DNA from: Ch128b sp964527925
GTDB lineage: Bacteria > Bacteroidota > Ignavibacteria > Ch128b
Length of the DNA stretch: 64,000 nt
Assembly (NCBI GenBank): GCA_964527925.1
Contig: CAZGQO010000001.1
Coordinates: 372,001-436,000 of the forward strand
Direction: 5' to 3'
Position numbers and translations under genes: made by a program. Every line of letters starts with the position of its first letter. Positions within the stretch are counted from its first letter, which is position 1. Of this stretch, positions 29,136-37,940 are shown in pieces. The notes beneath the pieces were generated by a model. The model was not told the origin of the DNA, searched no databases, and saw only the letters and a list, made by a program, of their open reading frames with translations.

Positions 29136-30113
29136 ATGAACGAAAAAGTAGCTTTAATCTTCACCGGTGGAACCATCTCAATGCGAATTGATGAAAGCAC
29201 TGGCGGTGCAGTTCCATATCTGACAGGTTCTGAATTAATTGAACTCATTCCTTCAATCAAAGATCTTGCGGAAATTGAAATTTATGATTTCGGAAAATAT
29301 CCAGGTCCACATATGACTCTTGATTTGATGATGGATTTAAAAAATGTTGTGAAGAAACACTTAGAGAGAGATGATATCGCAGGTGTTGTAATAACTCACG
29401 GAACAGATACGCTTGAAGAGACAGCATATCTGTTAGATCTTACCATCAATTCACCAAAACCAGTTGTATTGACAGGTTCAATGAAAAATGCATCTGAACC
29501 AGATTGGGATGGTGAAAAGAATTTAATTGATTCAATTAATGTTGTGTTGAGAAAGAATTGTGAAGATTTAGGTGTTCTCGTTTGTATGAATGGAGAAATT
29601 AATGCTGCCAGTGAAGTCTCCAAAATTTATTCAGATGAAATTGAATCTTTCAAAAGTCTTGATTTTGGTTCTCTTGGATTTGTTTCAAAGAATCGTGTGA
29701 TAATAAATCGTTTACCAAGAAAAAGAGAATTTATTCCATCAGATAAAATTGAAAAAGATATTGATTTAATTCTTGTACATGCTGATATGGGGGATAAGTT
29801 TTTCAAGTTTAGTGCAGATGGTGGTGCTAAAGGACTTGTTGTTGAAGCTCTTGGCGTAGGCAATGTTCCACCAAAAGCTTTTGATGGAATCAAATATGTC
29901 CGAGAAAAAAATATCCCTGTCGTTTTAACATCTCGTTGTCCCGCAGGTGAAACAATGGATATTTATGGCTACTATGGTGCAGGTAAATGGCTAAAAAAAA
30001 TCGGGGTTATTTTCGCAGATTATTTAAATGGTCAAAAAGCAAAAATCAAACTGGGACTTTTACTCGGAATGGGATTAAAAGAAGATGAATTGAGAAAATG
30101 GTTTGAGGAGTGA
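29136..30113 (+). CDS. Type I (cytoplasmic) L-asparaginase
   Basis: The enzyme hydrolyses L-asparagine to aspartate and ammonia. Both asparaginase signatures are present: FTGGTISM near residue 9 (first catalytic Thr) and ITHGTDTLEETAYLL near residue 85 (second Thr and Asp). There is no signal peptide and the length is 325, which fits the cytoplasmic type I (AnsA-like) enzyme. It ends 8 nt from the convergent murI stop with no visible terminator. Gln-directed activity cannot be excluded. Confidence 0.92.
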   Translation: MNEKVALIFTGGTISMRIDESTGGAVPYLTGSELIELIPSIKDLAEIEIYDFGKYPGPHMTLDLMMDLKNVVKKHLERDDIAGVVITHGTDTLEETAYLLDLTINSPKPVVLTGSMKNASEPDWDGEKNLIDSINVVLRKNCEDLGVLVCMNGEINAASEVSKIYSDEIESFKSLDFGSLGFVSKNRVIINRLPRKREFIPSDKIEKDIDLILVHADMGDKFFKFSADGGAKGLVVEALGVGNVPPKAFDGIKYVREKNIPVVLTSRCPAGETMDIYGYYGAGKWLKKIGVIFADYLNGQKAKIKLGLLLGMGLKEDELRKWFEE

Positions 30114-30121
30114 AAGAAATC

Positions 30122-30934
30122 TTACCAATGTTCTATCTTAATTAAATTCTCGATTGGTCTATTAAGAAACATCTCCCCTACCTGCTTGAATCGATTTGGT
30201 AAATCACTTACATAGTAAACATAGTTTGGTTTTAATTTTGATTGATTAATCAAATTATTTTCTTCCAGAATTTTCTTCACAGAGTGAGCTGTGGCAACTC
30301 CGCTATCGATTAATTGAACATTTTCTCCCATTATTTTCTGAATTGTATTTTTAAGTAAAGGATAATGAGTACAACCCAGAATCAAAGTGTCAACTGAAAA
30401 TTTTTTTAATTCACTTAAATATTCTTCTGCCGCAAGATAAGCTATCTTATGATTTGCCCAACCTTCCTCTACAATTGGAACAAACAAAGGACATGCTTTT
30501 CCATAAACCTCAATTGTACGATCCAATTTTTTGATTTCCATCTCGTATGCACGACTCAAAATTGTTGCTGTTGTTCCAATTATTGCAATTCTTTTATTCT
30601 TTGTTACTTCAACAGCTTTTTCTGAACCTGGTTCTATCACGCCTGTGACAGGTAAATCAGTAATGCTTTTTATTTCATCAAGTGCAATAGCTGAAGATGT
30701 ATTACAAGCAATCACAATCATTTTTACATTTTTAGAGAGGAGAAATTTTGTGTTTTGAATTGAATATTCTTTGATTGTTCTTTCAGATTTATTCCCATAA
30801 GGCACCCGTGCAGTATCTCCAAAATAAACTATATTCTCATTTGGAAGGATATTCATTAACTCTTTTACTACCGTTAAGCCGCCAATTCCAGAATCAAAAA
30901 CACCAATTGGACTTTCGGGGGAGACTTTCATCAT
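30122..30934 (-). CDS. murI: Glutamate racemase
   Basis: MurI interconverts L- and D-glutamate, supplying D-Glu for peptidoglycan. The 270 residues begin with GVFDSGIGGLTVVKEL. The two catalytic cysteines are Cys77 in VIACNTSSA and Cys188 in LGCTHYPLL, with YFGDTARVPYG near residue 37. Its start (ATGATGA) overlaps the glnD stop by 4 nt, so it is translated with glnD. Confidence 0.97.
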   Translation of the reverse strand: MMKVSPESPIGVFDSGIGGLTVVKELMNILPNENIVYFGDTARVPYGNKSERTIKEYSIQNTKFLLSKNVKMIVIACNTSSAIALDEIKSITDLPVTGVIEPGSEKAVEVTKNKRIAIIGTTATILSRAYEMEIKKLDRTIEVYGKACPLFVPIVEEGWANHKIAYLAAEEYLSELKKFSVDTLILGCTHYPLLKNTIQKIMGENVQLIDSGVATAHSVKKILEENNLINQSKLKPNYVYYVSDLPNRFKQVGEMFLNRPIENLIKIEHW

Positions 30935-33510
30935 GAAGAGGCAAAAGTCCTTTCAAAGTTTGAAAGTGCTGAAGTTAATTCTTTCTTGATGAACTCAAAT
31001 TTGGAGGGCAGAATTTTTTGGAGATTTGAATCAAGAACATAAAAACTATCAAACGCACCATTTAACTTGGTTCCAATCTTCGCAAAGTAAATATTTAACT
31101 CCAACTCTGTAAGCTTCTTTGTGATCAAGTAGAGCAAACCAATTCTATCTGATGCGTGAATATCAATTATGGTGTATCGGGGATGATTTTCAAAATTTAC
31201 TTCAACACCAATGTATGAAATTAATTTTTTATCGATTCGTTTCCACTTATTGCGATGTTCTTCGAAAGCTTTTTCAAGATCATAATTTTGAAGTAAAACA
31301 CGGGTTAGATTTTCAGCCAGTTCTTCAAAATGTTCTTCAGTCAATGGTTGGTGATTAATAAAATCTGTGATTTTGAAAGTGTCTATTATAATTCCATCCT
31401 TTCGTGTGAAAATGCTTGCATCGTGAATATTGCAATCGCTAATCGAAATAGAACCACAAATTTTTGAAAGCAAACCTTTTGCATCTTTTGTGATTACAGT
31501 AAGCTGGGTATATTCTTCTGTATTGTTGTGAAGTATTGAAAGGACAAGACCTTTTTTTATTTCATCGATGTGAGATGCAATTTCATCTTCGGTGAAAGTG
31601 TATATGTAATTGACATCATTCATTAATTCGAGATGCTCAAAGTATTCCTTTTTGTCTATGGAATATTTTGAAAGATCAAGCTTTTCAAAATCGGGACTTA
31701 ACAATTCTTCTGCACTGATATTGAAAAAAATCATTTCCTGTGTTTTTGAATACAAATCATCCAACAAAGAACTCTTCCATGATGTCCATAAACTTGGATT
31801 TACAGCTGAAAGGTCTGCATAAGTTAACAAGTAAAGAAAATCCAGTTCTCTCAAATTCTTAAACTTTTCTCTGAAAGAATTAAGTATTGTTGCATCATTC
31901 AGATTTCTTCTAAACGCCGTCTGTTCCATCAAAAGATGATTTTCAACCAGAAACGACACTAGTTGTATTTCTTCTTCCGAGTAACCGAATCTTTGCATCA
32001 CATTTTCAGCGATCTGTGCACCGATCAATTCATGTCCATACTGTGTAATTGGTTTGGCAATGTCATGAAACAAAATTGCCAGTAAAAGCAACTCTTTATT
32101 TGCATATTTTCTGAATAGATTCCCAATTTGAGAGTTATCAAGTTCGAGATTATAAATATTTTTTATAGCCATTAATGTATGTTCATCAGTAGTGTAAATA
32201 TGGTAGGCATCTGGTTGAAAGAAAAACTTAAGCTTATCAAACTCTGGAATAAGTAAACCCAGAATACCGAGTCGATGCATTTGAAAGAGTACATCGCTTA
32301 TATCATCATTTATTTGTAAGATTTTTCGAAATTCATGAATTACATCGAGGTGAGTTGCTTCAGTGCCGTCAAGATAATCTAAACTCTTTTGAATTTGTTT
32401 CATCAACTCATTATTAAAGATTGCTTTGTATTGAGCCTGATAATTAAAGACTTTTAATATCTGATCAAGTGAAAGATTTTTTCTGGTTTTTGACTTTATG
32501 AATCTTCCGCAAAGAGAATAATCTTCATCGAGTTCATAAGTATTGAATATTTCGCAGGGAAAAATCAGTTGCAAAGCTTCTTTGGTGAAAAATTCTAAAG
32601 TTCTTGAAATAGTTAAAGTCGATTCAAATAAAATTCTCAACAACTTATTGTTTGCCTCATCTATGTCTATAGAACCTGGTTCAAGAAATTTAGTCACTTT
32701 AATTTGTGATTGAAAGTCAAATCTATCACGATTATTTGAGTTGACAATATGAAGAGCATTTCTTAATCGTATCAAATAATCATAAGATGAAAAAATTGAT
32801 TTCATCTCAGAAGAAGAGAACAAATTATTATTTAGTATTGAAAGCAAAAATTGATTTGTTCCGGTATCGTATTTATCAAAAGACGGAATTTCGTTGTTAA
32901 TTAGATAATATAACCAGCTTGCGGAATGAAGATCTCGAATTCCGCCTTTTGTGTTTTTTAAATTCGGTTCGAGTAAAAATGGAGATTTCCCATAAGTAGT
33001 GTGTCGTTTATCTACATCATTTAGAATTAACTCGATTAATTTCTTCTTTAATTCAGAATTGATGATGTTTTTAACATTCTCCACAAATTTGAGAAAGATT
33101 GTTTTAGAACCGGAAATAAATCTCAATTCAAGTAATTGAGTAAACGAGGTCAAGTCATTCTCAGCGAATTCGTAAATCTGATTAAAAGTTCTGATCGAAT
33201 GTGAAACATTTATTCGGTTATCCCACAGTTCCTGAAGAATTTTAGAAATAAATCCGCTGTTTTCTTCAATTGAGTTAGTAATAAATACAATATCAACATC
33301 AGAGAAAGGGGTTAATTCCATTCTGCTTAAACCGCCAGCTGCTGCAATTGCCAAATCATCAGGTGCATCTTTTGTTAGAAATTCAATTCTATTGTTAAAT
33401 AATCTCGAGTATTGAAGAGAAAAATCTAATCCTGATTTAAATTGATTAAATTCATCAATAAGTTTGGCAGCTTTTTTAATAAAATTTTCTTTCGAATCGT
33501 TCATACGCAA
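30931..33510 (-). CDS. glnD: [Protein-PII] uridylyltransferase/uridylyl-removing enzyme
   Basis: GlnD senses glutamine and modifies the PII protein, which in turn steers GlnE. The 859 residues contain a nucleotidyltransferase domain (GGLSRMELTPFSDVDIVF, near residues 59-76), a GGIRDLHSASWL segment, an HD domain (LLAILFHDIAKP), and two C-terminal ACT domains (starting near LTVITKDAKGLLSKI and YTIIDIHASDRIGLLY). All domains expected for GlnD are present and the length is close to the usual 850-900. MRMN at 33510 or the second Met at 33504 may be the start. No PII gene is in the window. Confidence 0.94.
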   Translation of the reverse strand: MRMNDSKENFIKKAAKLIDEFNQFKSGLDFSLQYSRLFNNRIEFLTKDAPDDLAIAAAGGLSRMELTPFSDVDIVFITNSIEENSGFISKILQELWDNRINVSHSIRTFNQIYEFAENDLTSFTQLLELRFISGSKTIFLKFVENVKNIINSELKKKLIELILNDVDKRHTTYGKSPFLLEPNLKNTKGGIRDLHSASWLYYLINNEIPSFDKYDTGTNQFLLSILNNNLFSSSEMKSIFSSYDYLIRLRNALHIVNSNNRDRFDFQSQIKVTKFLEPGSIDIDEANNKLLRILFESTLTISRTLEFFTKEALQLIFPCEIFNTYELDEDYSLCGRFIKSKTRKNLSLDQILKVFNYQAQYKAIFNNELMKQIQKSLDYLDGTEATHLDVIHEFRKILQINDDISDVLFQMHRLGILGLLIPEFDKLKFFFQPDAYHIYTTDEHTLMAIKNIYNLELDNSQIGNLFRKYANKELLLLAILFHDIAKPITQYGHELIGAQIAENVMQRFGYSEEEIQLVSFLVENHLLMEQTAFRRNLNDATILNSFREKFKNLRELDFLYLLTYADLSAVNPSLWTSWKSSLLDDLYSKTQEMIFFNISAEELLSPDFEKLDLSKYSIDKKEYFEHLELMNDVNYIYTFTEDEIASHIDEIKKGLVLSILHNNTEEYTQLTVITKDAKGLLSKICGSISISDCNIHDASIFTRKDGIIIDTFKITDFINHQPLTEEHFEELAENLTRVLLQNYDLEKAFEEHRNKWKRIDKKLISYIGVEVNFENHPRYTIIDIHASDRIGLLYLITKKLTELELNIYFAKIGTKLNGAFDSFYVLDSNLQKILPSKFEFIKKELTSALSNFERTFASS

Positions 33511-33558
33511 TTATGTTATTAGTTATGTGAAGTTAACAAACCAAAAAATAAGAAGAAA

Positions 33559-34944
33559 CTATTTCAACTTTTCGAATCTTGCCTGGAAGAATCTGAGATA
33601 TTTAGGCTCATAAACCATCTTCAAGCCTTTAATTTCTTTTCGTCTGTTGTAGACTTCAACAATTGATTCAAAAGTTACATCCATATGTGCTTGAGTATAA
33701 ACACGGCGTGGAATTGTTAACCTAACTAATTCCAGTTTAGGATAATTATGATCTCCAGTCTCTTTATTTCTTCCAGCCGAAACGATTCCTCTTTCCATTG
33801 ATCTTACACCAGAATCTATGTATATCTCTGCAGCTAAAGTCTGAGCAGGAAATTGAATTTGTGGAATATGTGGAAGAAATCTTTTTGCATCAATAAAAAT
33901 TGCATGTCCTCCTATGGGCTTCACAATTGGTATTCTGGCTTGCAGAAGTTTATTACCAAGATATTCCACCTGACCAATTCTTGCCTTAATATGATCAAGT
34001 TGAACCATCTCTTCAATACCCCGAGCCATAGCTTCCATATCACGTCCAGCAAGTCCACCGTAGGTGTGCAGACCTTCATAAACTACAACAAGATTTCGAG
34101 CCTCTTCAAAAACTTTTCTATTTCTTGTTGCAAGAAAACCACCAATGTTAACAAGACAATCTTTCTTGGCGCTTACCCAGATACCCTCGAAGTAAGAACA
34201 AAATTCTCTTAAAATTTCTTCAATTGATTTATTCTCATAACCTTTCTCACGAATTTTGATGAAGTAAGCATTTTCAACAGCTCGGGTTGCATCACACCAC
34301 ATCTTGATTCCATGCTTTTGACAGAAGTTTTTAACTTCACAAACATTTTCCATTGAGATTGGTTGTCCGCCAGCCATATTTACTGTAGCCGCAACAGATA
34401 TGTAAGGAATTTTTTTGGCGCCGACTTTTTTTACAAGTGTTTCAAGTTTATTTAAATCGACATTTCCTTTGAAAGGATGTTCATTCTGTGGGTCGTGAGC
34501 TTCATCAATAATCACATCAACAAAAGTTCCGCCGGCTAATTCCTGATGAAGTCTTGTTGTTGTGAAATACATATTACCCGGAATGTAATCACCAGGTTTA
34601 ATCAAAATTTTGGAAATGATATGTTCTGCTCCTCTTCCCTGATGTGTCGGCACAAGATATTTGAATCCATAATATTTTCTTACGGCATCTTCAAGATGAT
34701 AGTAATTTTTACTGCCAGCATAAGCTTCATCGCCAAGCATCATACCAGCCCATTGATAGTCGCTCATTGCACTTGTTCCACTGTCAGTCAATAAATCTAT
34801 ATAAACATCTTCTGATTTCAACAAGAAAGTATTATAACCAGCTTCTTTAATTGCTTTTAATCTGTATTTTTTAGTTGTCATTTTAAGTGGTTCAACTACT
34901 TTTATTTTGAATGGCTCAGCCCAGGATCTTCTTTTGAATTTCAT
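33559..34944 (-). CDS. tpl: Tyrosine phenol-lyase (beta-tyrosinase)
   Basis: This PLP enzyme splits L-tyrosine to phenol, pyruvate and ammonia. The 461 residues match tyrosine phenol-lyase rather than tryptophanase: the PLP-lysine segment is SAKKDCLVNIGGF (Lys261 as internal aldimine), the C-terminal substrate-pocket pair is LRFFQARF, and YFTTTR (near 126) and VRSMERGIVSAGR are present. The frame is open to 34998, but ATG 34944 has AGAGGT six bases upstream and matches family N-termini. It is transcribed alone, away from glnD. TATTTTTG at 34987-34980 is a possible -7 element. Confidence 0.9.
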   Translation of the reverse strand: MKFKRRSWAEPFKIKVVEPLKMTTKKYRLKAIKEAGYNTFLLKSEDVYIDLLTDSGTSAMSDYQWAGMMLGDEAYAGSKNYYHLEDAVRKYYGFKYLVPTHQGRGAEHIISKILIKPGDYIPGNMYFTTTRLHQELAGGTFVDVIIDEAHDPQNEHPFKGNVDLNKLETLVKKVGAKKIPYISVAATVNMAGGQPISMENVCEVKNFCQKHGIKMWCDATRAVENAYFIKIREKGYENKSIEEILREFCSYFEGIWVSAKKDCLVNIGGFLATRNRKVFEEARNLVVVYEGLHTYGGLAGRDMEAMARGIEEMVQLDHIKARIGQVEYLGNKLLQARIPIVKPIGGHAIFIDAKRFLPHIPQIQFPAQTLAAEIYIDSGVRSMERGIVSAGRNKETGDHNYPKLELVRLTIPRRVYTQAHMDVTFESIVEVYNRRKEIKGLKMVYEPKYLRFFQARFEKLK

Positions 34945-35287
34945 GTTTAACCTCTTTATTAATGACTGATATATTTTTACAAAAATAGATAAAATCAATA
35001 ACTCTTTTTGATTTGACTTTATTCAACTTAAGATTTTTTTGAAAACCATATACATTCTTTTTTGCACGGAGAATTCTGAATCGCTAAAAAAAGAAGGAAA
35101 TTCTTGATAGTAAATAAATAAAAACCTATTTAGGGATCTTAATTACTAAGAAGATTTTTATTCTTTGAGGAACAACCTTTCTGAAAGAAAGGGCAATAAA
35201 TATCCTTGAATGGAATTTTTAATTTTATAATGATGCTATAGTGACTTCAATTTTCTACTTCAAAAAATTTGACCAGAATTTTCAATG
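34945..35287. other. Intergenic region between tyrosine phenol-lyase and DUF2283 gene
   Basis: This is an AT-rich spacer holding the AGAGGT ribosome site (34956-34951) and the possible -7 element TATTTTTG (34987-34980, minus strand) for tyrosine phenol-lyase. I saw no convincing ORF, RNA or terminator elsewhere in it. Confidence 0.4.
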
Positions 35288-35482
35288 TCAAGTAATTTCA
35301 TATTGTAGAATTTTTAGCTGATCCTGTGAGATACGTGTACTTAGAATTTCAATTCCAACTATCCTATCTTCCTTGTCACTGTCTAAAATTATTCCTGGAT
35401 AAACTTCTTCAGATTCAATTATAGGGGACTCGTCTAATCGCAAGTATAGAGCATCATTATCTTTATCAACTTTTATTTTCAT
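35288..35482 (-). CDS. DUF2283 protein, probable antitoxin
   Basis: This 64-residue protein has the DUF2283 pattern: an opening KIKVDKDNDALYLRL, then SEEVYPGIILDSDKEDRIVGIEIL. Proteins of this family are usually encoded directly beside DUF4258 proteins and are regarded as their antitoxins. Here the ATG overlaps the stop of the upstream DUF4258 frame (ATGA), with AGGAGA as ribosome site inside that gene. The gene is intact although its partner is interrupted. Confidence 0.8.
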   Translation of the reverse strand: MKIKVDKDNDALYLRLDESPIIESEEVYPGIILDSDKEDRIVGIEILSTRISQDQLKILQYEIT

Positions 35483-35724
35483 TTTTTTCTCCTTGCTTTT
35501 CGATCAAAAAATGCTGTTACTACTTTGTTTGGTATTATATGAGGATTTACAACTACATGAAGAACTCTCCCTTCATATTCATCAATAACCTTGAAATAAT
35601 GAATATTATTATCCTTCCCTTCACTACTCCAATCTTGATTATTAATGGTTCGCCGCACCCATTCTTCAAGAATTTTTCGCTAATTTAAAATGTTTTTCGC
35701 ATGATTGGTTAGTTCAATATCCAT
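35479..35724 (-). pseudogene. DUF4258 toxin-like gene with a premature stop
   Basis: The ATG at 35724 starts MDIELTNHAKNILN. A TAG at 35680-35682 follows, and the same frame runs on as RKILEEWVRRTI ... YFKVIDEYEGRVLHVVVNP ... RKARRKK to a TGA at 35481-35479. The pattern (early HAxxxL helix, ExWV, then two beta strands with LHVVV) fits DUF4258, a small RelE/BrnT-like toxin family paired with DUF2283. The stop sits where a Glu is expected. Intact length would be 81 residues. Confidence 0.75.
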
Positions 35725-35960
35725 TATCTGAAAACCTGAACCTTCTTAATTCTGTAATCAATTAATCCAAAAATATTTCTCTTTTCAAACTCCCTATTTT
35801 TAACATTAATTCTGAAGAAAAATCTGAATTATTAGCCTATCGGAATCAACATAAATAATTTTATGAACTATAATACAAAATTAAATTATTAGAGATAATT
35901 CACATTTCTACTTTAGAGTTTAAAAACTACTCAATAATTTAGAATTAAATTTCTTTTAAC

Positions 35961-35968
35961 TAAGTTTG
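35961..35968 (+). promoter_or_regulatory. Probable -7 element upstream of yicC
   Basis: TAAGTTTG is identical to the -7 element predicted for greA and lies 24 nt before the yicC ATG. TTTA, 19 nt upstream, may be the -33 element. Confidence 0.45.
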
Positions 35969-35992
35969 TAAACTAAAAAGTGAGTTGTAAAA

Positions 35993-36868
35993 ATGATCAT
36001 TAGTATGACTGGATATGGAAATGCAGAATTTGAAAGAGACGGTATTTCCTACTCTTCGGAAGTGAAAAGCCTAAATAGCAGGTATCTCGAAGTTTCAATC
36101 AAACTTCCTAAGGTTCATGCAAGCAAAGAAAATGAAATTCGCGAGTTAGTTCGTAAGTACATCAATCGAGGAAAGATTATCCTGAACGCCAACATTGAAA
36201 AGAGTACACTAGTTAATCTTCCCATTGAAATAGATGAAGAAGTAATCAAATATTTAAATCAGCTTTTCAAAAAAATCAAAAAAATCTCAAGGTCAGAAGA
36301 AAAAATAAAACTTGACCATTACCTCCGATTCTCAGAAATATTCAAACATAAGGAAGAAGAAATTTCGGAAACTGAATTTCAGAATTTATATGAATGCATT
36401 GAAGAATCTTTGAAAAAATTAGTTGAAATGAGAATTCAGGAAGGTAAAGAACTTGAAAAAGATATTCTTCAGAGAATTGAAATTATTGAAAATGCTGTAA
36501 ACGAGATTGAAATAATATGGGAAGCTCGAGCCCAGGAAGAATTTCAGAAATTGAAAGAAAAAGCTCAAAAATTACTTACTGATGTTGAGATTGACGAAGC
36601 AAGACTTGAGCTTGAACTTGCGCTCTTACTTGATAAGTTAGATATCACAGAAGAATGCGTTCGTCTTAAAAGTCATATCAAATTTTTCAGAGAAGCAGTT
36701 AATGGAAATGAACCAGGCGGTAGAAAACTTGGATTTTTAACTCAAGAACTTTTGAGAGAGGCAAATACAATTGCTGCCAAATCAAATAATGCTGAAATCT
36801 CACAAAAAGTTGTTTTAATCAAAGAAGAAATTGAAAAAATAAAAGAACAAGTGCAGAACATTGAGTAA
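35993..36868 (+). CDS. yicC: YicC family endoribonuclease
   Basis: The protein begins with ISMTGYGNAEFERDG, the YicC N-terminal signature, followed by VKSLNSRYLE. It ends with the DUF1732 domain (RLKSHIKFFREAVNG, then GRKLGFLTQELLREANTI). Length 291 is typical. YicC proteins are endoribonucleases implicated in small-RNA turnover in E. coli. It begins the yicC-gmk-rpoZ-coaBC cluster, a conserved order, and its end overlaps gmk by 8 nt. Confidence 0.93.
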   Translation: MIISMTGYGNAEFERDGISYSSEVKSLNSRYLEVSIKLPKVHASKENEIRELVRKYINRGKIILNANIEKSTLVNLPIEIDEEVIKYLNQLFKKIKKISRSEEKIKLDHYLRFSEIFKHKEEEISETEFQNLYECIEESLKKLVEMRIQEGKELEKDILQRIEIIENAVNEIEIIWEARAQEEFQKLKEKAQKLLTDVEIDEARLELELALLLDKLDITEECVRLKSHIKFFREAVNGNEPGGRKLGFLTQELLREANTIAAKSNNAEISQKVVLIKEEIEKIKEQVQNIE

Positions 36869-37439
36869 GAAACCAAAACTAATCGTAATTTCAGCTCCGA
36901 GTGGAACAGGCAAGACCAGTGTAATTAAAGAAATCTTAAAACAATTTTCAGATAAATTAACTTTCTCAATCTCCGCAACCACTCGCAAAAAAAGATCAAA
37001 TGAAACAAACGGTGTTGAGTATTATTTTCTAACTGTAGAAGAATTCAAAAAGAAAATTGAAAATGATGAGTTCATAGAGTGGGAAGAGATTTATGGTGAT
37101 TACTACGGGACACTAAAATCAGAAGTGCAAAGAGCATTCAATGAAGGAAAACATATTTTATTCGAATTGGATGTGAAAGGCAGTTTGAAACTAAAAAAAC
37201 TTTATCCAGAGTCAATTTTAATTTTTATAGTCCCACCAAGCATAGAAGAGCTTGAAAAAAGACTTAAGAAACGCAATACCGAAACTCAGGAAAGTCTTCA
37301 GAAAAGAATCGATAGAGCCAAAATGGAATTAGAACAAGCCAGGTATTTCGATTATAAAGTAGAAAACTATGACCTGAATCAGGCAATTGAAGGAACAAGA
37401 AAAATCATAGAAAAAATTTTAGAAGAAAACAATAATTAA
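36861..37439 (+). CDS. gmk: Guanylate kinase
   Basis: Gmk phosphorylates GMP (and dGMP) with ATP. The P-loop APSGTGKTSV is near residue 13. ISATTRKKRSNETNGVEYYFL and the GMP-binding region FIEWEEIYGDYYGT follow. The 192-residue length is normal. The start is a TTG (36861) inside the end of yicC; no in-frame ATG exists before the P-loop. This suggests translational coupling to yicC. Confidence 0.96.
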   Translation: MSKKPKLIVISAPSGTGKTSVIKEILKQFSDKLTFSISATTRKKRSNETNGVEYYFLTVEEFKKKIENDEFIEWEEIYGDYYGTLKSEVQRAFNEGKHILFELDVKGSLKLKKLYPESILIFIVPPSIEELEKRLKKRNTETQESLQKRIDRAKMELEQARYFDYKVENYDLNQAIEGTRKIIEKILEENNN

Positions 37440-37586
37440 TCTACAACTAATCAACCTTCTTGATTTATTTAATTTTTTACAGCGAAAATCTGAACAATTT
37501 CACATGCATTTAATAAATGGATTACTTGACTTATTAATTAGATGAAAAACAACCATCAGATCTTTATTTCATATTAGAAAAAATTC

Positions 37587-37603
37587 TTATCTTTGTAAGA
37601 TAA
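37587..37603 (+). promoter_or_regulatory. Promoter -7 element within a palindrome upstream of rpoZ
   Basis: TATCTTTG (37588-37595) fits TAnnTTTG, 46 nt before the rpoZ ATG. It is embedded in the perfect inverted repeat TTATCTT-TGT-AAGATAA (37587-37603), so a bound protein could block it. This suggests rpoZ-coaBC-udg-dnaB can be transcribed separately from yicC-gmk. Confidence 0.4.
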
Positions 37604-37641
37604 ATGGTGGTATAATTAAACTAATATCAGAGGTAAAAACT

Positions 37642-37935
37642 ATGCCCTTGAAACCCATTGAATTGAAAGAACTCGAGAAACATACAGAAAGTATTTATGA
37701 GGCAATTATTGTGGCTGCAAAAGAAGCTCGTCAAATTAGTGCTGAAATGAAAATTGAATTCAACAAAAGATTATCTGAACTTCCTCCACAGATTCAAACT
37801 ACTGATGATCAGGAGGAAATTGAAAATCCTGATCAAATCAGGATTAGTAAAGAACTGGAACAGAAAGGAAAACCAACCGAGCAAGCTCTTGAAGCATTGC
37901 TCAAAGGCGAAATTGTTTACAGATATACAAAATAA
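37642..37935 (+). CDS. rpoZ: RNA polymerase omega subunit (RpoZ-like)
   Basis: This is a 97-residue protein with the omega core: ESIYEAIIVAAKEARQIS near residue 16, and the C-terminal KPTEQALEALLKGEIVYRY. Omega helps assemble RNA polymerase by clamping the beta-prime subunit. The position between gmk and coaBC matches many bacteria, which supports the call for a poorly conserved family. AGAGGT seven bases before the ATG is a strong ribosome site. Confidence 0.88.
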   Translation: MPLKPIELKELEKHTESIYEAIIVAAKEARQISAEMKIEFNKRLSELPPQIQTTDDQEEIENPDQIRISKELEQKGKPTEQALEALLKGEIVYRYTK

Positions 37936-37940
37936 TTTGA

